Positions 1 through 6,777 are shown, counted from the stretch's first letter. The stretch is DNA of 7,466 nucleotides from an uncultured Methylobacteriaceae bacterium (GCA_937872715.1 CALMTJ010000253.1:1-7466), one strand, 5' to 3'. Translations and numbers: made by a program. The notes: a model not told the origin generated them from the sequence alone.

Positions 1-1480
1 GGATGAGCGAGGTCTGCGCGTCCCGGAGTTCGCCCAGGGCCGCGTCCGCCCGCTCCTTCGCGTGCCGGAGGTCGGTCTCCCGCCGGCTCAGCTCGGTCAC
101 GAAGACGTTCGCGGCGCGCGCCATGGCGCCGAGCTCGTCCCGGCGCTCCGCCTCGGGCAGCAGCCGGCCGGAGGTGTTCGCCGCGAGCCCGATCATGCGG
201 TGCTGGAGGGAGGGGAGCGGGCGGGTGATGGAGCGGGCCACGAAGGCGGCCGTCGCGGCCCCGAGCAGAAGCCCGATCGCGGCCCCAGTCACGAGCGTGG
301 TGCGGACGAGCCGCCCGATCCGGTCGGCATTGGCGCCGATCATGGCGTCGAGCGCGCTCGCCCGGGACGTCATCGTGGCGGCGACCTCGTTCATGCGGCC
401 GACGATCTCGTTCTGCCGGCGGACGTTGCCGGCCGTGGCTCCGAGCCTGTCCTGCCACTGGGTCATGGCCTCCGTCATCTCCGCCTGGATGAGCGGCGAG
501 ATGGGAAGGGATGCCATGGTGCGGGCCAAGCGGACGCTCTCGCCCAGCATGCGGGACGCGGCCTCGGCATCCCGGTTGACGAGCGCGCCCGTGGTGAGGC
601 GCTCGAGCTCGAGCGTCTCGATGGCGATGTTCTGCGTCGCCTGCTCCGTCTCGGCAGCCTGGACGGAATAGGTCAGGAGCTGCCCTACCTCCTCGTGGAG
701 GGCGCGCTCCTGCGTGGCGTTGATCTTGATGAGACGCTCCACCAGGCCGTCGAACCGCGCGACCTCCTCCGGAGTGCGGCCGGAGGCGAGGGAGTCCAGC
801 ACCTCCCTGGCGGCGGCCGGCTGATCGTCCTTCAGGAGTTGCGCCAAGTCCTGGGCGAGGTTGCGGAGCCGCGCCTCCGCCAACCCGTCCGCGCCCTCCG
901 GCCGGCGGCGGTTGCGGGTGTCGAGCGCGACCGCCCGCAGCTCCTGGGCGCCGTTGACGATGTCCCGCGCGCGGCGGAGCTTGCCGTCGCCCGCCGCGAT
1001 GCTGGCGATGATCTCGGCGTTCGACACGTGCTGGCGGGTCCGGGCCCGATCGGTCAGCATCACGAGAGTGGCCGTGCGGGCGTTCAGCTCGACGACCTTG
1101 TCGTCCGTGGCGCCCGCAAGCCCGCGCAGCTCCGCCATGGCGTCGTCATAAGCGTTCAGCGTGCGGCGGGCTTCCGACGCGGCATCGCGCTCCGCCGGGT
1201 CGGCGAGGTAACCGTCGAGTTCGCCGAGCGCGGCGCGGGCGCGCGCCACCGCCCGGTCGAAACGGGCCGCCTCCCGCTCGCGTTCGGCGGGCTGCCCGCG
1301 CACGAAGCTCTCCTTGGCGGCGACGACCTCCGTCAGCTCCCGGAGGGCGGCGCCGGCGAGCGACGCTCCGGCCCGGGCCCGCTCGGCCCCGTCGAGCAGG
1401 AGGCCGGCGATCACCGCGATGGCGGCCGCCACCGCGATCGGGATGCCGCCGACCAGAGCGATTCTGTAACGGATGCGCAT
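1..1480 (-). CDS. HAMP-domain membrane receptor, probably sensor histidine kinase (3' end outside window)
   Basis: An uninterrupted frame of 493 codons starts at the ATG at 1480 and runs off the window at base 1; I translated it codon by codon and found no stop. Residues about 7-29 form a hydrophobic signal anchor. Residues 30-393 are a long, almost entirely helical, Ala/Leu/Glu-rich region, presumably periplasmic. Residues 394-413 are a second membrane segment (TTLVTGAAIGLLLGAATAAF). A classic HAMP domain follows (RSITRPL at 416-422, DELGAMARAANVF ending near 460). The final visible stretch, AKERADAALGELRDAQTSLI (474-493), is the coiled-coil linker that in this type of protein usually leads into a HisKA dimerisation helix, so a sensor histidine kinase is the best guess. 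A chemotaxis receptor or another HAMP-linked output remains possible because the output domain is missing. No Shine-Dalgarno is evident, and no other in-frame start was found just upstream. The 115-base gap to the kinase gene contains a TATGAT (complement of 1574-1579) that could be a -10 box, but it lacks a good -35. The ligand is unknown. Confidence 0.85.
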   Translation of the reverse strand, partial: MRIRYRIALVGGIPIAVAAAIAVIAGLLLDGAERARAGASLAGAALRELTEVVAAKESFVRGQPAEREREAARFDRAVARARAALGELDGYLADPAERDAASEARRTLNAYDDAMAELRGLAGATDDKVVELNARTATLVMLTDRARTRQHVSNAEIIASIAAGDGKLRRARDIVNGAQELRAVALDTRNRRRPEGADGLAEARLRNLAQDLAQLLKDDQPAAAREVLDSLASGRTPEEVARFDGLVERLIKINATQERALHEEVGQLLTYSVQAAETEQATQNIAIETLELERLTTGALVNRDAEAASRMLGESVRLARTMASLPISPLIQAEMTEAMTQWQDRLGATAGNVRRQNEIVGRMNEVAATMTSRASALDAMIGANADRIGRLVRTTLVTGAAIGLLLGAATAAFVARSITRPLPSLQHRMIGLAANTSGRLLPEAERRDELGAMARAANVFVTELSRRETDLRHAKERADAALGELRDAQTSLI

Positions 1481-1595
1481 GGCCGGCAGGTCGCGTGCGT
1501 CGGGGTCCTGAGCGGCCGGCCTACCGGGGCACGCGATGCGGTGCGGGCAGGCCCACCCGCGGCCCGCCGCAGGATCATACAGGAGACCTGCCCGC

Positions 1596-2882
1596 TCAGG
1601 AACCGCCCGGTCCCGTGACGAGGATCGCCCGGAAATCGTTGACGTTGGTCAGGGTCGGGCCGGTCACGACCGCGTCGCCGAGCGTCCCGAAGAAGCCGTG
1701 GCCGTCATTCGCCGCGAGGCTGTCGGCGAGCTTCGTGCCGCCGGCCAGCGCCCGGGCGACGCTGTCCGGACCGAGATAGGCGCCCGCCACCTCCGCGGCC
1801 CCGTCCACGCCGTCCGTGTCGGCCGCGAGCGCGTGGATGCCGGGATATCCCGCGAGGCCGCGAGCGAGCCCGAGGAGGAACTCGACGTTCCGGCCGCCCC
1901 GGCCCTCGCCCCGCACGGTCACGGTCGCCTCGCCGCCCGACAGCAGGAGACAGGGCGGGCGGAAGGGCTGGCCGCGCCGCGCCACCTGGAGCGCTATCCC
2001 GGCCATGACGGTGCCGACGTCGCGGGCCTCGCCTTCGATCGCGTCGCCCAGGATGTGGGCCGGGATGCCGGCCCTCCGGGCGAGTTCGGCGGCGGCTTCG
2101 AGGGCCATCTGCGGGGTGGCGACCAGCTCGAACGTGGCGGCGGCGAGGCGCGGGTCGCCGGGCTTCACCGTCTCGCCGCGGCCGCTCTCCAGGAGGGCGC
2201 GCGCCGCCGGAGGGAGTTCGACGCCGAAACGGCGGGCGACCGCGAGGGCGTCCGCGCATGTGGTCGGATCCGGCACAGTCGGGCCGGACGCGATGGCGAC
2301 GGGATCGTCCCCCGGAACGTCGGAGATCGCGAGCGTGACGACGCGGGCCGGGTGGCAGGCGGCGGCGAGCCGGCCGCCCTTGATCGCCGAAAGGTGGCGG
2401 CGGACGCAGTTCATCTCGGCGATGGTCGCGCCCGAGCGGAGCAGCGCGCGGCTGACCTCCTGCTCGTCCGCCAGCGTCAGGCCGGCGGCCGGCAGCGGAA
2501 GGAGCGCGGAGCCGCCTCCCGAGAGGAGGCAGATCACGAGGTCGTCCGGCGTCAGGCCCGCGACGCGGTCCAGCATCCGCCGGGCGGCGCGCTCGCCTGA
2601 CTCGTCCGGCACCGGATGCGACGCCTGGACGACCTCGATGTGGCGGGTCGGGACGGCGTGACCGTAGCGGGTCACCACGAGGCCGGAGAGCGGGCCCGTC
2701 CAGCTCTCCTCCAGGGCGCGCGCCATGGCGGCCGAGGCCTTGCCGGCCCCGACGGCGACCGTGCGGCCCCGCGGCAGGTCCGGGAGGTGTGCGGACAGCA
2801 CCCGCGCCGGCTGCGCGGAGGCGATTGCCGCGTCGAGGAGGGCGCGGAGGAGGGTCTTCGGCGAGGGATGCAGCGCGCTCAC
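1596..2882 (-). CDS. gckA: Glycerate 2-kinase, MOFRL/DUF4147 family (GckA/TtuD type)
   Basis: Phosphorylates D-glycerate to 2-phosphoglycerate with ATP in the cytoplasm. In alphaproteobacteria this enzyme serves glycerate or tartrate catabolism, glyoxylate assimilation or, in serine-cycle methylotrophs, C1 assimilation; which of these applies cannot be told here. The 428 residues match the usual family length. Visible family blocks are VGAGKAS at 44-50 (with the conserved Lys48), SGGGSAL at 121-127, NCVRRHLSAIKGGRLA at 158-173, ISDVPGDDPVAIASGPT at 186-202, SGGEATVTVRGEGRGGRN at 315-332, DTDGVDG at 355-361 and the C-terminal TNVNDFRAIL at 412-421. The start is GTG at 2882. It overlaps the TGA of the upstream PIN-like gene (shared bases GTGA) and has no Shine-Dalgarno in front, so translation is probably coupled to that gene. 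No alternative start keeps the conserved N-terminal helix. The symbol ttuD would be equally defensible. Confidence 0.93.
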   Translation of the reverse strand: MSALHPSPKTLLRALLDAAIASAQPARVLSAHLPDLPRGRTVAVGAGKASAAMARALEESWTGPLSGLVVTRYGHAVPTRHIEVVQASHPVPDESGERAARRMLDRVAGLTPDDLVICLLSGGGSALLPLPAAGLTLADEQEVSRALLRSGATIAEMNCVRRHLSAIKGGRLAAACHPARVVTLAISDVPGDDPVAIASGPTVPDPTTCADALAVARRFGVELPPAARALLESGRGETVKPGDPRLAAATFELVATPQMALEAAAELARRAGIPAHILGDAIEGEARDVGTVMAGIALQVARRGQPFRPPCLLLSGGEATVTVRGEGRGGRNVEFLLGLARGLAGYPGIHALAADTDGVDGAAEVAGAYLGPDSVARALAGGTKLADSLAANDGHGFFGTLGDAVVTGPTLTNVNDFRAILVTGPGGS

Positions 2883-3298
2883 CGGATGAGCGGGTCGCGC
2901 GGGCCGAAAGGCGGGACGGGAGTCAGTTCCCCCGAAGCGCCGGGGCCGTCGAGGCGCCGGTAGCGTCGACGACCCGTCCAGTCCGCGACAACGAGAATGG
3001 CCGTGTCGGATGAGGCGACGTCCGAGAGCGTCTCGCGGAGAGCGGGAGCGGCAGCGAGAAGCAGGTCGAGGTCGTTGGTCGGTACGATGATGACCGACAG
3101 GCCGCGGCCCTCCAGCCTGTTCTGATGCGGCAAGCTGCCATCGGACGTGAGGAGCACGTCGAAGGACCCGGCGATCAGGTCGAGCAGTTCACCATTGCGC
3201 TTCCCCGTCCAGGCTTCCCGTTTGACGCTGGAGACATGGTGAGGCCGGAGCACGTGCCGGACCTGCAGCGGCATGTTCTCGTCAAGAAACATCCGCAA
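2879..3298 (-). CDS. DUF5615 PIN-like protein, putative toxin nuclease of a DUF433/DUF5615 pair
   Basis: A 139-residue protein of the DUF5615 (Mut7-C/PIN-like) family, predicted to be a Mg2+-dependent RNase acting as the toxin of a type II toxin-antitoxin pair. The fold's hallmark acidic residues are present: MFLDENMP near the N-terminus (Asp6, Glu7), the block KRNGELLD (Glu37, Asp40) and LLTSDGSLPHQN (Asp53). The C-terminal about 35 residues, rich in Arg, Gly and Pro (from GRRRYRRLDG on), look like an extra tail beyond the core fold. Start choice: TTG at 3298 has GGGAG seven bases upstream, whereas ATG at 3292 (two codons in) has no well-spaced signal, so I prefer TTG; either gives nearly the same protein. 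It overlaps the DUF433 gene by 17 bases upstream and the glycerate kinase start by four downstream. The toxin role is inferred from the family and its neighbour; no activity can be read from sequence. Confidence 0.83.
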   Translation of the reverse strand: MRMFLDENMPLQVRHVLRPHHVSSVKREAWTGKRNGELLDLIAGSFDVLLTSDGSLPHQNRLEGRGLSVIIVPTNDLDLLLAAAPALRETLSDVASSDTAILVVADWTGRRRYRRLDGPGASGELTPVPPFGPRDPLIR

Positions 3299-3557
3299 GC
3301 CGCCGCTCCCGCCACTCGAGCACCGACACGTCCGGCGCAGCGGCTTTGAGGGCCTCGCAGGCCTGGAGAAGGGCCAGCCTCAAATCATCGGGATCCAGCG
3401 TCGGGAAGCTGTCCACGAGCTCGTCGATCGTGTGCCCGTTGGCGAGGTTCTCGAACAGGATCTCGGCCTGGACCCGCGTGCCGCGGAAGACCGGGCGGCC
3501 CCCCAGCACGTCCGATGTGCGAACGATCACCGGGCCGCTCTGGTTCTCGGCATCCAT
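3282..3557 (-). CDS. DUF433 family protein, putative antitoxin
   Basis: A 91-residue DUF433 (COG2442) protein. The family signature is clear: VLGGRPVFRGTRVQAEILF at residues 17-35, then the hinge ANGHTIDELVDSFPTLDPDD and the helix LRLALLQACEAL. DUF433 proteins carry a small winged-helix-like fold and commonly sit directly upstream of DUF5615 or other PIN-like genes, where they are taken to be the antitoxin and probable autorepressor. Here the partner gene follows with a 17-base overlap, the usual order for such pairs. The ATG at 3557 is preceded by AAGGA (complement of 3566-3570) with eight bases of spacing, which supports this start. The gene begins 47 bases after the ABC transporter stop, so it could be read through from that gene; the gap holds no clear promoter or terminator. 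Confidence 0.87.
   Translation of the reverse strand: MDAENQSGPVIVRTSDVLGGRPVFRGTRVQAEILFENLANGHTIDELVDSFPTLDPDDLRLALLQACEALKAAAPDVSVLEWRERRLADVS
3306..3310 (-). promoter_or_regulatory. Shine-Dalgarno GGGAG favouring the TTG start of the DUF5615 gene
   Basis: On the minus strand GGGAG lies seven bases before the TTG at 3298 and thirteen before the in-frame ATG at 3292. The spacing favours the TTG. The site is inside the last codons of the DUF433 gene, as expected for a translationally coupled toxin gene. Confidence 0.5.
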
Positions 3558-3604
3558 CCGGCTTATCCTTCCGCCGTCACGATAGCACGGGGCGACCGCC
3601 GGCC

Positions 3605-5398
3605 CTACTCGGCCGCGACCCGCAGCGGGTCGGCCCCGAACTGGAGGGCGGCGAGCCGTCCGTAGAGGCCTCCGCGGGCCGCCAGCTGCTCGTGCCGGCC
3701 CTCCTCCACGATCCGGCCCCGGTCCATGACGAGGATGCGGTCGGCGTTCCGGACAGTGGCGAGCCGGTGGGCGATCACGAGGGTGGTGCGGTCCCGCATC
3801 AGCCGGTCGAGGGCCGTCTGAACCGCGCGCTCGCTTTCCGCGTCCAGCGCGGAGGTGGCCTCGTCGAGGAGGAGGATGGGCGCGTCCTTCAGGATGGCCC
3901 GGGCGATGGCGACCCGCTGGCGCTGCCCGCCTGACAGGGTGACGCCGCGTTCGCCAATGGCCGTGCCGTAGCCCTGCGGCAAGGCTTCGGCGAACTCGGC
4001 CGCCGACGCGAGGCCGGCCGCGCGCCGCACCTCGGCATCGCTCGCCTCCGGGCGGCCGTACCGGATGTTGTCGGCGAGGCTGCCCATGAAGATCACGGGA
4101 TCCTGCGGCACGAGCGCGATGAGCCTGCGGAGCCCGGCCGGTTCGAACTCCGTGACGTCGTGGCCGTCCACCAGCACGCGCCCGGCCTGCGGGTCGTAGA
4201 AGCGCAGGAGGAGCTGGAACACGGTCGACTTGCCGGCGCCGGAGGGCCCGACCAGCGCGACGCGCTCGCCGGAGGCGATGTCGAACGACACGCCGTCCAG
4301 CGATCGCGCGTCCCGGGCCGGGTAGCTGAAGCGGACATCCTCCAGCGAGATCGTGCCGGAGCGCGGCCCCGGCAGGACGAGCGGCGCGGTCGGCGCCTTG
4401 ATGCGCGGCTCAGACGCCAGGATCTCGGCCAGGCGCTCGGCCGAGCCCGCGGCGGCGGACAGCTCGCCATAAACCTCGGAAAGCTGGCCGAGCGAACTCG
4501 CCCCGAACACGGCGTAGAGCACGAATTGCGACAGCCGGCCGGAGGTCATCTGCCCGGCCAGCACCTCCTGCGCGCCCCACCACAGGATGCCGACCACGGA
4601 CGCGGAGACGATGAAGATGACCGCCCCGGTGAGCCACGCGCGGGCGGCGCTGGAGGCGCGGGCGGCCCGATAGGCGTTCTCGGCCTCGGCGGCGAACCGG
4701 TCGGCCGTCGCCCGCTCCATGCCGAAGGCCTGCATGGTCCGGACCGCGCCCACCGCCTCCGCGGCGTAGGCGGAGGCGTCGGCGAGCCGGTCTTGCGCCA
4801 GGCGGGCGCGGCGGCGGACGCTCCGGCCGGAGAAGACGAGCGGCAGGACGACGAGCGGGATGGTGGCGATCACGAGGCCGGAAAGCCTGGGGCTCGTCAC
4901 CACCATCATGCCGAGCGCGCCCACGAACAGCACCGCGTTCCGGAGCGCCAGGGACACGGAAACCCCGAAGGCGGACTTCACCTGCATGGTGTCGGCCGTC
5001 AGCCGAGACACGATCTCGCCGGATTGCGCGGCGTCGAAGAAGGCGGGGTCGAGCTCCGTGAGGCGCCGGAAGACGGCGGCCCTGAGATCGGCCACGATGC
5101 GTTCGCCGAGCGTCACCACGAGGTAGAACCGGGCGGCGCTCGCCGCCGCTATGGCGGCCACGACGAGGATCATCACGGCGAAATACGCGTTTATCAGCCC
5201 GCCATTCTGCTCGGAGAAGCCGTGGTCGATCACCCGCCGGGCCGCGACGGGCAGCGCCAGGGTCGCGGCGGAAGCGACGGCAAGCGCCAGGACCGCGGCC
5301 GCGATCCGGCCGCGGTAGCGCAACCCGTACGGCACGAGCGGCTTCAACGAACCGAGGGTCGCCCGGGATCGGGGTGGTGTGATGGACATCTCGCTCAT
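3605..5398 (-). CDS. ABC exporter half-transporter, MsbA-related (permease fused to ATPase)
   Basis: A 597-residue type IV (exporter-fold) ABC half-transporter that would work as an inner-membrane homodimer and export an unidentified hydrophobic or amphipathic substrate. The N-terminal membrane domain (about 20-310) shows hydrophobic segments near 32-52, 70-92, 151-170, 172-190 and 256-275, plus a less obvious sixth. It also has the conserved cytoplasmic stretch PAFFDAAQSGEIVSRLTADT at 118-137. The nucleotide-binding domain (about 348-590) is complete: Walker A GPSGAGKST 384-392 (Lys390), Q-loop Gln432, signature LSGGQRQR 488-495, Walker B ILLLDEATS 508-516 with catalytic Glu513, and H-loop His544. 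The length is normal and no key residue is missing. The ATG at 5398 is followed by a second ATG three codons later; neither has a strong Shine-Dalgarno. The closest relatives are the MsbA-related exporters common in alphaproteobacteria, but lipid A flipping cannot be asserted. Confidence 0.95.
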   Translation of the reverse strand: MSEMSITPPRSRATLGSLKPLVPYGLRYRGRIAAAVLALAVASAATLALPVAARRVIDHGFSEQNGGLINAYFAVMILVVAAIAAASAARFYLVVTLGERIVADLRAAVFRRLTELDPAFFDAAQSGEIVSRLTADTMQVKSAFGVSVSLALRNAVLFVGALGMMVVTSPRLSGLVIATIPLVVLPLVFSGRSVRRRARLAQDRLADASAYAAEAVGAVRTMQAFGMERATADRFAAEAENAYRAARASSAARAWLTGAVIFIVSASVVGILWWGAQEVLAGQMTSGRLSQFVLYAVFGASSLGQLSEVYGELSAAAGSAERLAEILASEPRIKAPTAPLVLPGPRSGTISLEDVRFSYPARDARSLDGVSFDIASGERVALVGPSGAGKSTVFQLLLRFYDPQAGRVLVDGHDVTEFEPAGLRRLIALVPQDPVIFMGSLADNIRYGRPEASDAEVRRAAGLASAAEFAEALPQGYGTAIGERGVTLSGGQRQRVAIARAILKDAPILLLDEATSALDAESERAVQTALDRLMRDRTTLVIAHRLATVRNADRILVMDRGRIVEEGRHEQLAARGGLYGRLAALQFGADPLRVAAE

Positions 5399-5459
5399 AG
5401 GCGGGACGGTGCCAGGAAGGAGAAGTATCTCAGCTTCGACTCCACGCGACCTGCGGTGA

Positions 5460-6107
5460 TCAATCCGAGGCCAGGGCGGCGGCTGGAGCGGCTCTGGCCG
5501 TTGCGTCCTCCGCAGCGTCAGCCAGCTGCTCCCTCAGCAAGCGCATCAGGTAGGTGCTCAGGTCCGCAAGATCATAATGTCCAGATGCCCACCCGCGATC
5601 CGCGACCTTCAGCGCGTCATAATACGGTTGCCTGTCCTCCCGTATCCGCTCGGGCACAGTCTTCTTGCCCGGAACTGGCCCACCATATCGCATGCAAATT
5701 AAATAGTAACACGCAGCTCTGGCCGTCCTGCCATTCCCTTCCACGAACGGGTGGATCCAATTTAGTCGCCATAAGACATACGCCGCCAAAGCCGTAGGCT
5801 GCGTCGCAATCTCCCAGTTCTCATGAACTATCGAGAACATCTGATCCATCAAGTTCGGGATCTGTTCGTACGGTGGAGGAATGTGGTTCCCGACGTAGAT
5901 AGGTCCTTCGCGGTACCTTCCACCGAACTGCGCGATATTCGCGACAGCGGTGTGATTGAGAGCCCAAAGCGTATATTTGTCGAACGCCTCGATACCTTTC
6001 ACAACACCAATGTCTATGCAGTTCGAGAGAAGATCATATTGTCGAAGGAGGTTTTGCTCCTGGATACGTTTGAAAAGGGCCTTGTTGTCGCTTTCTCTGA
6101 CAGACAT
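5460..6107 (-). CDS. Fic-domain protein, predicted AMP-transferase
   Basis: A 215-residue single-domain Fic protein. Its active-site motif is canonical: IHPFVEGNGRTAR, with His119, Phe121, Glu123, Gly124, Asn125, Gly126, Arg127 and Arg130. This predicts transfer of AMP (or another phosphate-linked group) to a hydroxyl of a target protein. The flap that docks targets is seen at about 62-85 (GGRYREGPIYVGNHIPPPYE). No copy of the inhibitory helix motif [S/T]xxxE[G/N] is visible at either end of this protein, so inhibition, if any, would have to come from another protein. The small gene 52 bases upstream is the obvious candidate. The last about 20 residues are Ala-rich and encoded by high-G+C DNA, unlike the rest of the gene, which has about 43-55% G+C in counted lines. 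The ATG at 6107 has AAGGG eight bases upstream. The cellular target is unknown. Confidence 0.93.
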   Translation of the reverse strand: MSVRESDNKALFKRIQEQNLLRQYDLLSNCIDIGVVKGIEAFDKYTLWALNHTAVANIAQFGGRYREGPIYVGNHIPPPYEQIPNLMDQMFSIVHENWEIATQPTALAAYVLWRLNWIHPFVEGNGRTARAACYYLICMRYGGPVPGKKTVPERIREDRQPYYDALKVADRGWASGHYDLADLSTYLMRLLREQLADAAEDATARAAPAAALASD

Positions 6108-6159
6108 GATGTCAGCCCTTTGACCGGAGACAGCCGGCGCGAGCGGCCTCTTTCAATGT

Positions 6160-6366
6160 TCAAGCCCTCAAGCGGATATGCTCCGACGCATCTCGAACGC
6201 TATCCTTTGTTATCTCGTCCGTTCCGAGCGCATTGCCGAACGCAAAGCTGATCCTCTGCTCTCTCAGATCGTCCTCTGAGACCAGACGCCCGCGGGCCTC
6301 CTCGAGTAGCCGAACGAGTTCAGGGTCGGGGTCGGGCAGGTTTAGAAACTGCTTCCTGGCGGCCAT
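6160..6366 (-). CDS. Small protein upstream of fic, candidate Fic antitoxin or partner
   Basis: A 68-residue acidic/basic mixed protein that I do not recognise as a named family. It begins with a Pro/Asp-rich stretch (LPDPDPELVRLLEEARG), then a helix-like segment containing LREQRISFAFGNALG, and ends in a Thr/Asp-started helix. A very strong Shine-Dalgarno supports the ATG at 6366. It is in the same orientation as the Fic gene, 52 bases ahead of it, and shares its lower G+C, so the two probably form one operon. Position and size fit a class I Fic antitoxin (FicA/VbhA type). Those carry [S/T]xxxE[G/N]; here the nearest match is S40-F-A-F-G44-N45, with Gly in place of the inhibitory Glu, so the antitoxin role is an inference that needs proof. 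No membrane segment or signal peptide is present. Confidence 0.7.
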   Translation of the reverse strand: MAARKQFLNLPDPDPELVRLLEEARGRLVSEDDLREQRISFAFGNALGTDEITKDSVRDASEHIRLRA

Positions 6367-6376
6367 AGGCTCCTCT

Positions 6377-6383
6377 CCTCCTT
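6377..6383 (-). promoter_or_regulatory. Strong Shine-Dalgarno of the small Fic partner gene
   Basis: The minus strand reads AAGGAGGAGAGGAGCCT directly before the ATG at 6366. The complete anti-anti-SD AAGGAGG sits ten bases from the start, and a second GGAG is closer. This is the strongest ribosome binding site in the window. It argues that the small ORF is a real gene and may be translated more than the Fic gene behind it. Confidence 0.7.
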
Positions 6384-6674
6384 GAGAGCGTGCTGCGACC
6401 TCGAAGACACTCGTTCATTCAACAAGCGAGATCGCGGGCTGCAAATCGGCGTGCTGTCGACATACACGGAGGTGAACTTGTCGGCTATGACGTAAAAGTC
6501 GCGGTCGAATCCTTCTTATGTGAGACCCCGGAGTTCACCCGTGGGCAGGACGCGACGAGCCGCGGCTAGAGTGGAGCGAAGCACTGAACGGAGGTCCCGA
6601 ATTCCGGATTCACGTCACCCTGCTCGTGGAACGAGATCACCTGGAGGCGTCGACGCTGCCTGTCGAGTGGTCGC

Positions 6675-6703
6675 TTGTTCGGAACGGTTCCATCGGTTAT
6701 AGG
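6675..6703 (+). promoter_or_regulatory. Candidate rpmE promoter
   Basis: TTGTTC (6675-6680) and TATAGG (6698-6703) are separated by 17 bases, giving 3/6 and 4/6 matches to the sigma-70 hexamers. The leader to the rpmE start would be about 80 bases. It is the best-spaced pair upstream of rpmE, but it is a weak match and unproven. Confidence 0.4.
6681..6691. repeat. Palindrome GGAAC-G-GTTCC inside the rpmE promoter spacer
   Basis: A perfect 5-1-5 inverted repeat fills the space between the candidate -35 and -10 boxes. An overlapping GTTC-G-GAAC (6677-6685) makes alternating half-sites. The position suits a repressor operator. Genes for cysteine-free L31 are zinc-regulated through Zur in some bacteria, but this sequence does not match a Zur box that I know. 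Confidence 0.4.
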
Positions 6704-6777
6704 CGCCGCCATCCGAGACATGAAGACGGTCGGTTGTCGCCGGGGCGGAATCCGCGGCGCGTCACGGTCGTTCTGCG

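Noticed and set aside
62..1618. 518-codon plus-strand open frame opposite the HAMP receptor
   Set aside because: It is a low-complexity Gly/Arg/Ala-rich product typical of the antisense of G+C-rich coding DNA. The minus strand has clear membrane and HAMP features in the same interval.
4160..5797. 545-codon plus-strand open frame opposite the ABC exporter
   Set aside because: The minus strand encodes a complete exporter with all ATPase motifs. The plus-strand product is His/Gly/Arg-rich noise and runs on into the Fic gene's antisense.
6500..6530. GGTCGAATCC resembling a tRNA T-arm
   Set aside because: The flanking bases do not form a five-base stem, and no acceptor or anticodon arm can be folded around it.
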